In this document: piece by piece, positions 8,469-17,137 of the stretch | Layout: each line of letters begins with the position of its first letter | How positions within the stretch are numbered: position 1 is the stretch's first letter | Assembly: GCA_030619925.1 (NCBI GenBank) | Contig: JAUXAL010000032.1 | Location: 1-41,145, forward strand | Reading direction: 5' to 3' | Source: Phycisphaerae bacterium | Lineage (GTDB): Bacteria > Planctomycetota > Phycisphaerae > Sedimentisphaerales > Anaerobacaceae | DNA length: 41,145 nucleotides | The notes under the pieces: generated by a model | What the model saw: the letters and a program-made list of their open reading frames with translations, nothing else | Database searches by the model: none | Told to the model about the DNA's origin: nothing | Made by a program: the position numbers and the translations under genes

Positions 8469-8858
8469 CTATCCCTTCTTCGTCAGCGCAACTGCAGAGG
8501 CTATTGCGAAATTTGCCGTATGTGTAATACTGACGCTTATATGTTTAATCCCGAGTTTGTCGGCAATTTTCTTGACCTCTCCGTCAAGGGTAACCTCCGG
8601 CTGGCCTGCACTATTGTTTATTATCTCTATATCAGTCCAGGCAATCTTACCTCGCCAGCCTGTCCCCATCAGTTTAAGAACGGCTTCCTTTGCAGCAAAG
8701 CGTCCCGCTAATTTCTCTATTCGGTTTTTGTTCGCCTCGGCGTAGGCCTGTTCAGCGGTGGTAAAAACCCTCTTGATAAAGCGCTTGCCGTGCTGCTCTA
8801 TCATCTCTTCTATCCGCGGGCAATCTACAAGGTCTATACCATGTGCCACAATTTCCAT
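8469..8858 (-). CDS. acpS: AcpS: holo-[acyl-carrier-protein] synthase
   Basis: Transfers 4'-phosphopantetheine from coenzyme A to the serine of acyl carrier protein. The 129-residue length is normal. HGIDLVDCPRI carries the metal ligand D9, FAAKEAVLKLMG carries E58, and the C-terminal SITHTANFAIA is conserved. ATG start. It is the last gene of a co-directional run and lies 54 bp behind the SurA-like gene; that gap is filled by a degenerate GACTCAAGACT-type tract. Identification is firm. Confidence 0.96.
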   Translation of the reverse strand: MEIVAHGIDLVDCPRIEEMIEQHGKRFIKRVFTTAEQAYAEANKNRIEKLAGRFAAKEAVLKLMGTGWRGKIAWTDIEIINNSAGQPEVTLDGEVKKIADKLGIKHISVSITHTANFAIASAVALTKKG

Positions 8859-8912
8859 CTCTTAAGACTCCAGACACAAGACTCAAGACTTTAGTCTGTG
8901 GTCTTGGGTCTT
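8859..8912. repeat. Degenerate AGACTCAAGACT / GTCTTGGGTCTT tract
   Basis: The gap between acpS and the preceding gene consists almost wholly of degenerate GACTCNAGAC words and their complements (GTCTGTGGTCTTGGGTCTTC). The same family recurs at 28935-28995, 29245-29300, 32178-32200 and 36365-36450. Confidence 0.7.
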
Positions 8913-10043
8913 CTATTCGTTGCTCATTCGATAGATTTCTTCCAGACAAAAATCTATAAATTCGCCTGTTTCACCGTATTTCGCTTGCTGCATAAGTTTC
9001 TCACGAAGTCCATTAAGGACTTTGCTCCGGCGGTCGAAAATAATTTTCTGCTCTACTTTTTGCTGTACTTTCTCAAACGGCTCGTAGCCCTTTGATTGTT
9101 TTTCTTCCAGCTTCATTATGAAAATATGTTCATCTATCTCAATCGGCTTTGTAATCTGTCCCGGCTCAATCTTTTCAGCCTTAGCTGCAAGAATATCATA
9201 AGGCTTTTTCAGATTCTTCGGCTGCACCAGCCTGCCAAATCTGATAAACGATACCCCGGAATATTTTTCTGCCAATTCGCTAAGGTCTTCACTCACCCAT
9301 ATTCGTTTAACTAATTCCTTCGCCAATTCTCTGGCTTGTTCGAGCCGACTCTGATTCGGTTCTGTCACTTCCAGCCCCGCGATCTCAATATCAATCAGCT
9401 GGAACTTTACCCTTCTCTTGATAGCGAAAAATTCGTTTTTCATTTGATTATAACAGTCCATTAACTCTCGATAAGTGATAGGCCTGTCGTCAGCCATATT
9501 CGATGCTATATGAGATTGAATGAGAATCAACCTTTTTTGCTCTTCCTTGAAGCTCTTTCGATCCACTCCTCTTTGTTTAAGTGCCTCGTCAGCCTTGGCC
9601 TCGTCACCCCCGAAGTCCAGAACAAATCTCCTCCACTCCCTTTCTGCTGCCTTTTCCAGACCTTCGTCGATGTTTTGTCCCGCTTGTCTCTTGGCGTCCT
9701 GATAAAGCAAAATATCCAGGATTTTAGCCGTAAGAATTTCTTCAACTTGACCCCTGGCCTGCTCCTTGAACTGCTCAGGACCGCTCATTTGCGCAATCGG
9801 CTTGAGATGTTCTGCTAATGATACAACCGCTTCGCTGCGTTCTACCGGTGACTCAATTATCTCATCGCTGGTTACGGTCTCACCGCCCACCATCAGCACA
9901 AGCCCACCTGCGGCTTCAACAAGCTCTATCTTTTGCATAAGGGCGGTACGCTCTAATTCGGCGCTGGTCAAACCCGACTTGCCGCCCTGGCAGCTGCCTA
10001 TCAGCAAGAGCATTAACACCGATAAAAAAGCACACTTACGCAT
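8913..10043 (-). CDS. SurA/PpiC-like peptidyl-prolyl isomerase lipoprotein
   Basis: A 376-residue exported lipoprotein. The N-terminus MRKCAFLSVLMLLLIGSC has a short positively charged region, a hydrophobic core and a lipobox ending at Cys18. The N-terminal half is helical like the SurA/PrsA chaperone domain. The C-terminal part, roughly 225-330, contains ELAEKYSGVSFIRFGRL and EPGQITKPIEIDEHIFIMKL, the usual end pattern of a parvulin rotamase domain. It probably helps fold exported proteins. It lies 29 bp behind the HD-domain gene and 54 bp before acpS. Catalytic activity is not certain because parvulin active-site residues are poorly visible. Confidence 0.75.
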   Translation of the reverse strand: MRKCAFLSVLMLLLIGSCQGGKSGLTSAELERTALMQKIELVEAAGGLVLMVGGETVTSDEIIESPVERSEAVVSLAEHLKPIAQMSGPEQFKEQARGQVEEILTAKILDILLYQDAKRQAGQNIDEGLEKAAEREWRRFVLDFGGDEAKADEALKQRGVDRKSFKEEQKRLILIQSHIASNMADDRPITYRELMDCYNQMKNEFFAIKRRVKFQLIDIEIAGLEVTEPNQSRLEQARELAKELVKRIWVSEDLSELAEKYSGVSFIRFGRLVQPKNLKKPYDILAAKAEKIEPGQITKPIEIDEHIFIMKLEEKQSKGYEPFEKVQQKVEQKIIFDRRSKVLNGLREKLMQQAKYGETGEFIDFCLEEIYRMSNE

Positions 10044-10072
10044 ACCCCGATCCTGAACTTACGGACTCAAAA

Positions 10073-10657
10073 CTAAGAAATACAATTACCTTTTAGTCCG
10101 ATTTCGTCAGCTACGTCGCGCATCCCCATAATCACATCATCGATAAGCTCCCCCAATTCCACGCCCAGCATCTCAGCACCTTTTCCGATTACGTCCCTGT
10201 TCACGCCCGCAGCGAAGGATTTGTCTTTCCATTTCTTTTTGACCGATTTGACTTTCATGTCCATCACGCTCTTGCTCGGCCGCACTAATGCCGTGGCCAC
10301 CACAAGCCCGACAAGTTCATCAACGGCGTAAAGGACTTTCTCCAGCTCGCTTTGAGGTTCAACGTCCGTGCATATACCCCACCCGTGCGAGACCACAGCC
10401 CGTATGTACTCAGCAGGCCAGTTCCGGGAGGCCAGAATTTCCTCGGTCTTTCGGCAGTGCTGCTCGGGAAACTGCTCATAGTCTAAGTCGTGGACCAACC
10501 CGATAACGCCCCACTTTTCTTCGTCCTCGCCGCGTTTGCGGGCACAATAGCGCATCACCGCCTCAACCGCCACGGCGTGCTTAATCAATCTTTCATTTTT
10601 GTTATATTCTTTCAGCAGCGAAAAAGCTTCTTCACGGCTCGGCTTACCATCCGCCAT
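10073..10657 (-). CDS. HD-domain hydrolase
   Basis: A 194-residue soluble protein of the HD superfamily of metal-dependent phosphohydrolases. The first metal-binding His is in LIKHAVAVEAVM (about residue 27), the HD pair is in GLVHDLDYE (H56, D57), and further His/Asp residues follow in HCRKTEEI, VSHGWG and YAVDELVG. Substrate is unknown; family members cleave nucleotides or cyclic nucleotides. I chose the internal ATG at 10655-10657, because AAGGAG (plus-strand 10664-10669) lies 6 nt upstream. The longer frame to 10705 would need a TTG with no ribosome binding site. Confidence 0.8.
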   Translation of the reverse strand: MADGKPSREEAFSLLKEYNKNERLIKHAVAVEAVMRYCARKRGEDEEKWGVIGLVHDLDYEQFPEQHCRKTEEILASRNWPAEYIRAVVSHGWGICTDVEPQSELEKVLYAVDELVGLVVATALVRPSKSVMDMKVKSVKKKWKDKSFAAGVNRDVIGKGAEMLGVELGELIDDVIMGMRDVADEIGLKGNCIS

Positions 10658-10804
10658 AACTTGCTCCTTGACATCGTAAAAGTCGTCAATTTTCTCGTCC
10701 CGCAAAGCTTACGTAGCTAATCGTAAAAGCAACATCACTAAATTGCAATTCTTATTTTCAAGTCCCCACTAAAACAGAGCCGGGATAAGCGACCGGTCAA
10801 GAAT

Positions 10805-11839
10805 TCATCTGCCTCTGGATTTTCTCATCCTCCCATACATCTCTAAATCAAATATCAGAATGCCTCTTCCCACCCCGGCCCGGTCACCTCTTTTGGCGAC
10901 CTGAAATGCGATATATCGGCCGTCGTCGCTCACCACGGGGTTAGAGGCCTTGTAACCTGGATACTCGGCGAAGAACGTCAGGCGGGCAGTTTTGCCTGAG
11001 CCGTCCAGAGCCAGCTTATAGATGTCGATGTATTGCGTGCCCCTGGTGTTGTGCTTGTCACACTCGACCAGCGTATGTTTGCCGTCCGGAAAAATACCTT
11101 CCGGCTCATCATACTGGTTCGGTGCTTTCGAGTAGTTGACCACCTTGCCCGTCTCGATATCGAGCCCGGCGACTTCCGTGCCCTGATAGCCATACGCACT
11201 GAATATCAGCTCCTTCTCATCCGGCGGCCGAAAGTTCTGCGTCTCGAGCCCGGTCTCAAACGGCAAATCCCGCTTGTCTAAAATTTTCTTCCTGTTTGTC
11301 AGCTCAGGTTTCCCGTTTTTGTAAACAATATCGGCCATATAGAATGCTCCGCCCTGCGTCCACGCAATCCGCATACGCCTGCGCGAAACCGCTGGGCCTT
11401 CGGAGCACTTCTCACCCAATGGTACAGGCGCGCTCGAGAGGTCTTTTTTTAAGACCCACAACTCCGCGTTCTTCTCGTTTCGGCTTGCCCACGGGTCGTT
11501 CGCGTCGAATTGCCTCGCCCCCGAAAGCAGAATATCCCCATTACTCAGGTACAGTGCCCGCGTATAGCCCTCATGGAAGTAACGATGCGTCATCGGGCGG
11601 ATAATTTTCGTCTCTAATTGGACTTCATATACGTCACCGAAAGTCTTCTCGACGAACAGTATTCGCTTACCGTCGTGCGAGAAGTCCGCCCGCTGCCCAA
11701 AGTGCGTTACCCGCCTTATATGCGGCGGCAGCTCATCCAGCGGCGACTTACCTTCCTTTCTTTGCAATTGTCCTAAACAGTTTGTTGATGACAGCCCCAC
11801 CAAAACCAACAACAAGAGTTTGCTTGTTCTTTTCTTCAT
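10805..11839 (-). CDS. Exported TolB/PD40-like propeller protein
   Basis: A 344-residue protein starting MKKRTSKLLLLVLVGLSS, a clear export signal with a possible lipobox at LSSTNC. The mature part has propeller-like blades with signatures such as RADFSHDGKRILFVEK, EGIFPDGKHTLVE and NPVVSDDGRYIAFQ, as in TolB C-terminal and PD40 repeats. It probably binds a ligand or protein outside the inner membrane. The ATG at 11837-11839 is preferred over a start at 11911 because it has AAGGATAG in place and gives a proper signal peptide. It follows the double-thioredoxin gene in the same run. Confidence 0.72.
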   Translation of the reverse strand: MKKRTSKLLLLVLVGLSSTNCLGQLQRKEGKSPLDELPPHIRRVTHFGQRADFSHDGKRILFVEKTFGDVYEVQLETKIIRPMTHRYFHEGYTRALYLSNGDILLSGARQFDANDPWASRNEKNAELWVLKKDLSSAPVPLGEKCSEGPAVSRRRMRIAWTQGGAFYMADIVYKNGKPELTNRKKILDKRDLPFETGLETQNFRPPDEKELIFSAYGYQGTEVAGLDIETGKVVNYSKAPNQYDEPEGIFPDGKHTLVECDKHNTRGTQYIDIYKLALDGSGKTARLTFFAEYPGYKASNPVVSDDGRYIAFQVAKRGDRAGVGRGILIFDLEMYGRMRKSRGR

Positions 11840-11911
11840 AAGTTCTATCCTTATTAAAATATTTTCTTGTGACTTCCTTCGGCTCCGGAATTCTGACCTC
11901 CCGTGCATCAT

Positions 11912-13039
11912 CTATTTGTAATAGCGCCCTAATTGTCCGACAATGGTCTGTTTCAATTCAAGCGGATCTATCATTCCCAGCCGACGGTAAATAATTTCTC
12001 CGCCCGGCTTAATCAGAAGCGTATACGGGATACCCCCAAACGAATCTTCATCAACCGCTTCCATGAGCTGGTACTTATCTTCCGAATCAAAAAGATAATT
12101 CCTGCAAGATGCCTGCTGTTGTTTCAAAAACGAAAGGACTTTGCTCTTTCTACTGGGCGAATCTGCACTAATCGTAATCAATTCGAACTCCCGGCGACGG
12201 TACATCCGGTTAATAGTAACGAGTTCCTTAAATTCTATAACACAGGGCCCACACCATGTCGCCCAGACATTGACCAATCGCAGTTTTTCTGAGTCATTTT
12301 TGATAAGTCCCTTTATGCCGTTTGCATTTATCATCTCCAAAGAGACGCTTTCCCCCGCCCAGGCCTCGAAGGCCTTTTTCACAGACTCTCGCTTACTCGA
12401 CCACTTAACCGAACAACCGGATGGCTTGGTTTGTTTCACGCGAACTTCTTTGCCCGCCAGCAATGCCTCAATCGCGTTACGTGCGTCGCGCGATTTGACC
12501 CGTTTGGACTTTTGTGAATCGTCGATGCGTCCGACATAGCGCAGTTTGCGCTGCCTGTCAAAGATAAACACGTGCGGCGTTGACAGCGGGCCGTAAGCGC
12601 GGGACACTTTTTGTTTGTCCCCATCATAAAGATATGGGAAATTGTATTTCATGTCCTTTGCACGTATCTTCATCTCCTCGAGCGAATCGCTTATGTCCGA
12701 GTAGCCGAGCTCGTCCAGACGCACCGCTTTAGGGTCGTTCGGCGAAATCGCCACCAGCGCAACGCCTTTGCTCTTATAGTCGGTCGCCAGCTTTTTAATC
12801 CGCCCCTCGTACGCCTGGGCGGTCGGACAGTGGTTGCAGGTGAATACAATCACGAGGACGTCCGCCTTGCTGAAATCCGAGAGCTTGTATTGTCGCCCAT
12901 CCACACCCGGCAAGCTGAAGTCGGGCGCTTGTTGACCAATTCTTAGCGTCTCAACCTTTTCGGGCGCCGACCGGCTCAAACCTGCCATAAAAAGTATGGC
13001 TGCCACTATTGCCAAAGTTCGTTTATTGTACTGACTCAT
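11912..13039 (-). CDS. Exported protein with two thioredoxin-fold domains
   Basis: A 375-residue protein with an N-terminal signal peptide (about 1-25). Domain 1 (about 30-200) is AhpC/TSA/redoxin-like, with QAPDFSLPGVDG and a C-N-H-C motif at C68-C71. Domain 2 (about 230-375) is TlpA/ResA-like, with NVWATWCGPC giving the redox pair C263/C266 and GGIPYTLLIKPGG giving the cis-proline loop. It probably handles thiol-disulfide chemistry in the periplasm. Carrying both modules in one chain is unusual and could allow electron transfer between them (inference). It lies between the pseudopilin-like gene (35 bp) and the propeller gene. Confidence 0.82.
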   Translation of the reverse strand: MSQYNKRTLAIVAAILFMAGLSRSAPEKVETLRIGQQAPDFSLPGVDGRQYKLSDFSKADVLVIVFTCNHCPTAQAYEGRIKKLATDYKSKGVALVAISPNDPKAVRLDELGYSDISDSLEEMKIRAKDMKYNFPYLYDGDKQKVSRAYGPLSTPHVFIFDRQRKLRYVGRIDDSQKSKRVKSRDARNAIEALLAGKEVRVKQTKPSGCSVKWSSKRESVKKAFEAWAGESVSLEMINANGIKGLIKNDSEKLRLVNVWATWCGPCVIEFKELVTINRMYRRREFELITISADSPSRKSKVLSFLKQQQASCRNYLFDSEDKYQLMEAVDEDSFGGIPYTLLIKPGGEIIYRRLGMIDPLELKQTIVGQLGRYYK

Positions 13040-13074
13040 GTTAGATCTCCTTCTTACATAATACTGTTAACTTC

Positions 13075-13632
13075 TTACTCTATTAACCTCTCATCTCTTT
13101 CCTCAACGCCCCATTTCAACTCCCCAATCCGCTCGGTGTTCACAAATTCTACCTGACCATCGTTAAACAGTACACAGCACCCCTCGCCCTTATGATTTTC
13201 CGTAGCTAATATCTCCGGCCCTCCGAATTGGTTCCAGCCGCCTTTAGTCTCAAATAGCAACACCATGTCACCCGGTGAATTCGGCTCGGCATTCGGATTA
13301 ATTGCATAATGACATCGTTTTTGGTTGCCTTTCTCAAAAGCGCCTCTACAAACAAACAGGTTTTCACGAGCCCCACCACGCTGTAATAACACATCACACC
13401 ATTTGTCAGCGGCTGGATACTTATTGTCATACTCACTGGCGTAAAATTGCATGGATATGCCCAAGACCTTCAAGTTATTTCTACATACTATCCGATAGGC
13501 CCTTTCCCGCGGAATAGGCCCAGGCGCAAAGATAACGAACAGAACCACAAGGACGACAAATACCCCAATGAGAACCCTGAACCAGGATAAGTTGTTGCCA
13601 CATTGCGGCTTCTCAACGGATATCTCGCTCAT
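13075..13632 (-). CDS. Membrane-anchored pseudopilin-like (DUF1559-type) protein
   Basis: A 185-residue protein with one N-terminal membrane helix (about 18-38), without the canonical prepilin FTLIEL leader. After it comes RIVCRNNLKVLGISMQFYA and a tail NHKGEGCCVLFNDGQVEFV, the His...Asp-Gly pattern of planctomycete pseudopilin-like proteins. It may be an atypical type II secretion or pilus-like component. Its ATG overlaps the mfd stop codon (ATGA, 13629-13632), so it is translationally coupled to mfd, which is an odd pairing. Confidence 0.65.
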   Translation of the reverse strand: MSEISVEKPQCGNNLSWFRVLIGVFVVLVVLFVIFAPGPIPRERAYRIVCRNNLKVLGISMQFYASEYDNKYPAADKWCDVLLQRGGARENLFVCRGAFEKGNQKRCHYAINPNAEPNSPGDMVLLFETKGGWNQFGGPEILATENHKGEGCCVLFNDGQVEFVNTERIGELKWGVEERDERLIE

Positions 13633-16600
13633 TTCTTAGCCTCCGCAAGTATTTTCCTTAAAATGTTTATTAGCGTTCTCGGCTCAAAATAATTCGCAGG
13701 CAATCGCAAATATGCCGTCTTCGGCTCCGGTGTCCTGACCTTCCCTGATACCTTTGAAAATAATGTTTCAACTTCACGGCCGGGCTCTTTAGTGAACGAA
13801 AACACTAAATCCTGTCCAGAAATGACGATGCTTTTTATATCCAGCTTACTTGCCTTGATTCGAAGCTCAGCCAATTCCAGCAGCAGCTTTACCTCATCCG
13901 GCACCGGCCCATACACATCGGTTAATTCGCCCTGTATTTGTCTGAGGTCCTCGCTGCCTTTTGCAACAGCAATTTTGCGATAGGCATCCATCCGGTGTCT
14001 GTTAACAGGTATATAATTTTTCGGTATATACGTGGCAAATCCCAAATCGACAACCGCCGTTGGTATCGCCTCTACCGGCTCGTTTTTTAATCTTTTAACA
14101 GCCTCAGCCAACAATTCGCAATACATCTGGTAGCCCACCGTTTGAATATGGCCTGACTGCTCCGGCCCCAAAATATTGCCCGCCCCGCGAATTTCCAAAT
14201 CCCGCAGAGCGATTCTAAAGCCGGCCCCCAAATGTGAATATTCTTCAATAGCTTTCAGCCGTCTCGCCGCCAATGGCGTAATCGGCCGTGACATCGGCAG
14301 CAGCATATAAGCGTACGCCCGATGTTTATACCTGCCCACCCTGCCGCGAAGCTGATGCAGCTCCGCCAGCCCGAATCTGTCCGCATCGTTTATAAAAATC
14401 GTATTCGCATTCGGAATGTCCAATCCCGATTCGATAATCGTCGTGCATACAAGCACGTCGGTCTCGCCGGTCACAAAATTTATCATTGCCGTCTCAAGCT
14501 TGCTCTTGGCCATCTGGCCGTGTGCGATAGTAACCTTTGCGTCGCTGACCAGTTTTTGAACTTCCCAGGCCTTTTTCTCAATTGTTTTAACCCTGTTGTG
14601 CAGGAAAAATACCTGGCCCTGACGATTCAGCTCCCGGCAAATCGCTTTCCTGATGAGCTCTTTGTTATAGGTGGTCACGGTTGTCACTATACTGCGCCTG
14701 TCCAACGGCGGCGTCGCCAGCGAGCTTATATCACGCAGCCCCAACAGTGACATATGCAATGTCCGCGGAATCGGCGTGGCTGTCATCGTAAGAACATCAA
14801 CGTTGACACGCAGCTTTTTGAGCTTCTCTTTGTGTTCAACCCCGAACCGCTGCTCCTCGTCGATTATCAAAAGCCCAAGGTCCTTGAATCCAACGTCGCC
14901 ACTCAAGAGCCGATGTGTGCCGATGAGTATATCAACTCTGCCCGCCTTTGCCCGGGCGATTATGTCCCTTGCCTGCTTTGGCGTCTTGAACCGGTTCAAA
15001 ACCTCGATGCAAATCGGAAAATCCGCATACCGCTCAGTAAAAGTTCTGCCGTGCTGCACGCACAACACCGTTGTCGGCGTTAAGATAGCGACCTGCTTTC
15101 CGTTCTCGACCGCCTTGAACGCCGCACGCATTGCAAGCTCCGTCTTGCCGTAGCCCACGTCACCGCACAGCAGTCTATCCATCACGACAGCTTGCTGCAT
15201 ATCCGCTTTGATTTGTCCTGCTGCGGTGGTCTGGTCCGGCGTTTCCTGATAGGCAAATGACTCTTCAAATTCCACCTGCCAGTTCGAATCGGCCTCGAAC
15301 GCAATCCCGCCTGTTGTCTGACGCTCTGCCTGAATCTCGAGCAGCTCGCCGGCAAGGTCTTTAACGGAGCGCGCAACTTTTTCTTTCTGCCTCTGCCATC
15401 TCTTTGACCCGACCTTGCTCAGCTTCGGCCGCTTCGGACTGCTCCCGATGTACTTCTGCACCAGTGCAATATTGCGGACCGAGGCCTGGATTTTCACGCC
15501 GTCGGCGTATTCAATCGTAAGATACTCGCTCTTGCCGCCTTTTTCCTGTATCGTTTTTACCCCTGAAAACCTGCCGATGCCGTAGGAGGCGTGCACAACA
15601 TAGTCGCCTTCCTGCAAATCGCTGAGTGTATCGACCGGTGACGTTGCGCGGGCCGGCCTGCGTCTTCTCCGCAGCGCGTATTGGCCGAACAGCTCGTGAT
15701 GACTTATTACTATTCGTTTTAGCGAATCTATGACAAAGCCCTGGTGAATAAATCCTAACAGCAGCTTAAATTTCGCCGGGATTTCCGGCGCCCCCAAACG
15801 TTCGTCGTCGCGTTTGGAGACATCTTTGTTAATGTCTCCTACGATCTCGCCCACACGTTTGATTTCAGCTTCAGCTTCGCAGTAAAGCCGCACTTCTTTT
15901 CCTTGTTTTGCCTCCTGCACCAGCTCCTCCAGAGCCGCTTTATGACCCGCCCACACTGAAGTTGCTTTGTGCTGAAACTGCTGCACACTTTTGATATTTA
16001 CCTTAAGGAAGCCATCCGGCTCGGCCATGGCAAATCTGCAGATATGAAGCTGCGTAAAGTTACCCATCGCCTTATAAATATCAGTCCAGTTGTAAAGCCT
16101 GCCGGCATCCTCGGCCCTGCTCAGGTACACCTTTGCAACTTCCTCAATCTCGCTGGGCTCTTCGAGAATTATTATCGTATCTTTCGGCAGGATATTTATA
16201 AAAAGCTCCCTCTGCTCTGCCGCAGTCCCGCAGACCGCCGAGACTATCCCGGTACTTTCTATCTGTTGGCTCGAGCGCTGCGTATCCAGATTGATTTCGC
16301 GGATACTTTCTATATTGTCACCGAAGAATTCAACCCGTATTGCCTGGGCATCCTCCGATGGCATGGACTGCTCTTCGCGAAATAGAACTTTGCCGATAAT
16401 CAGCGGGGCGTAAATATCAATAATCCCGCCACGACGTGCGAACTGGCCCGGCAAATCAATCCTGTCCACTCGCTCGAACCCATTATCAACCAGCCACTCG
16501 ACTACCTCTTCCGGCGGCACTTTTTTTTCAGTTTGTAACTGCAGGCAGCCCTGCTCTATCGCTTCCGGCCTTGGTATCGGCTGGCAAAGCGCCTGTATCG

Positions 16601-16973
16601 GCGCCGGGATAATAAACCGTGACCCCAGCACAGAGGGACGAGGGACGAAGGACGAGAGACGAGATACGAGCTTTAGCCTTTCAGTTCTGATTTCATCGGT
16701 GGCGTCCGCCAGGTCCTCCTCGCCCTCCCAGGCACCTAAAGCCTCAATCTTTTCGCCTCCGAAGGTGTGCAAATCGTCTGCAGCCTTGTCGGCGTCGTCG
16801 ATATGGGGGCGGACGTACAGAATCGGCCGTCCGAGCTCTTTTGATATGTGCGTGACCAGCAGAGGCGCAAAGGACCCCCACGTCCCCGCGACTTTAACCA
16901 CCCCCTCGCCGGCTTCAGCCGATTTCAGTCGGGAGATTATCTGGCCTACCGTTTTATCCCGCCCAAGTTCCAT
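13629..16973 (-). CDS. mfd: Mfd: transcription-repair coupling factor
   Basis: A 1114-residue ATP-dependent translocase that removes stalled RNA polymerase and recruits UvrA. It has the UvrB-like N-terminal part, a polymerase-interacting CarD-like domain (GDYVVHASYGIGRFSGVKTI, near 455), Walker A GDVGYGKTE (near 603), motif II DEEQRFG (near 705), the TATPIPRTLHMSL segment, and the translocation motif with QLRGRVGRYKHRAY. The C-terminal TRCF domain is complete. At about residues 101-114 the frame runs through a degenerate GACGAGGGACGAAGGAC tract (16633-16670), adding a Ser/Arg-rich stretch not expected in the family. It heads a run of co-directional genes. Confidence 0.96.
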   Translation of the reverse strand: MELGRDKTVGQIISRLKSAEAGEGVVKVAGTWGSFAPLLVTHISKELGRPILYVRPHIDDADKAADDLHTFGGEKIEALGAWEGEEDLADATDEIRTERLKLVSRLSSFVPRPSVLGSRFIIPAPIQALCQPIPRPEAIEQGCLQLQTEKKVPPEEVVEWLVDNGFERVDRIDLPGQFARRGGIIDIYAPLIIGKVLFREEQSMPSEDAQAIRVEFFGDNIESIREINLDTQRSSQQIESTGIVSAVCGTAAEQRELFINILPKDTIIILEEPSEIEEVAKVYLSRAEDAGRLYNWTDIYKAMGNFTQLHICRFAMAEPDGFLKVNIKSVQQFQHKATSVWAGHKAALEELVQEAKQGKEVRLYCEAEAEIKRVGEIVGDINKDVSKRDDERLGAPEIPAKFKLLLGFIHQGFVIDSLKRIVISHHELFGQYALRRRRRPARATSPVDTLSDLQEGDYVVHASYGIGRFSGVKTIQEKGGKSEYLTIEYADGVKIQASVRNIALVQKYIGSSPKRPKLSKVGSKRWQRQKEKVARSVKDLAGELLEIQAERQTTGGIAFEADSNWQVEFEESFAYQETPDQTTAAGQIKADMQQAVVMDRLLCGDVGYGKTELAMRAAFKAVENGKQVAILTPTTVLCVQHGRTFTERYADFPICIEVLNRFKTPKQARDIIARAKAGRVDILIGTHRLLSGDVGFKDLGLLIIDEEQRFGVEHKEKLKKLRVNVDVLTMTATPIPRTLHMSLLGLRDISSLATPPLDRRSIVTTVTTYNKELIRKAICRELNRQGQVFFLHNRVKTIEKKAWEVQKLVSDAKVTIAHGQMAKSKLETAMINFVTGETDVLVCTTIIESGLDIPNANTIFINDADRFGLAELHQLRGRVGRYKHRAYAYMLLPMSRPITPLAARRLKAIEEYSHLGAGFRIALRDLEIRGAGNILGPEQSGHIQTVGYQMYCELLAEAVKRLKNEPVEAIPTAVVDLGFATYIPKNYIPVNRHRMDAYRKIAVAKGSEDLRQIQGELTDVYGPVPDEVKLLLELAELRIKASKLDIKSIVISGQDLVFSFTKEPGREVETLFSKVSGKVRTPEPKTAYLRLPANYFEPRTLINILRKILAEAKK
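16633..16670. repeat. Degenerate GGACGAGG tract inside the mfd reading frame
   Basis: About 38 nt of degenerate GRGACGARGGACGA words lie within the mfd coding sequence and remain in frame. The encoded stretch includes RLSSFVPRPSVLGSR. It resembles in style the intergenic GTCTTGAGTC-type tracts of this window, though the words differ. Confidence 0.65.
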
Positions 16974-17137
16974 AGGCGTAGGAAATTAGAAAGTGCCTAA
17001 AGTGAACTAAAGTTATAAAAAAGAATATCCAATACCGAACAAGGAAAATAGATTAGTTCGATATTCAATATTCCTTGTTGATTATTCATTATTCATTCCT
17101 TTTAACTTTAGGCACTTTATACTTTAGGCACTTTAGC
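16974..17137. repeat. Inverted-repeat intergenic segment between tkt and mfd
   Basis: AAGTGCCTAAAGT near 16991-17003 is repeated in inverted form as ACTTTAGGCACTTT near 17105-17118, and again near 17121-17134. Between them lie degenerate GAATATCCAATACCGAACAAGG-type words that are partly self-complementary (about 17023-17085). No CDS. It may act as the transcription end of tkt, but there is no classic U-run. Confidence 0.55.
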
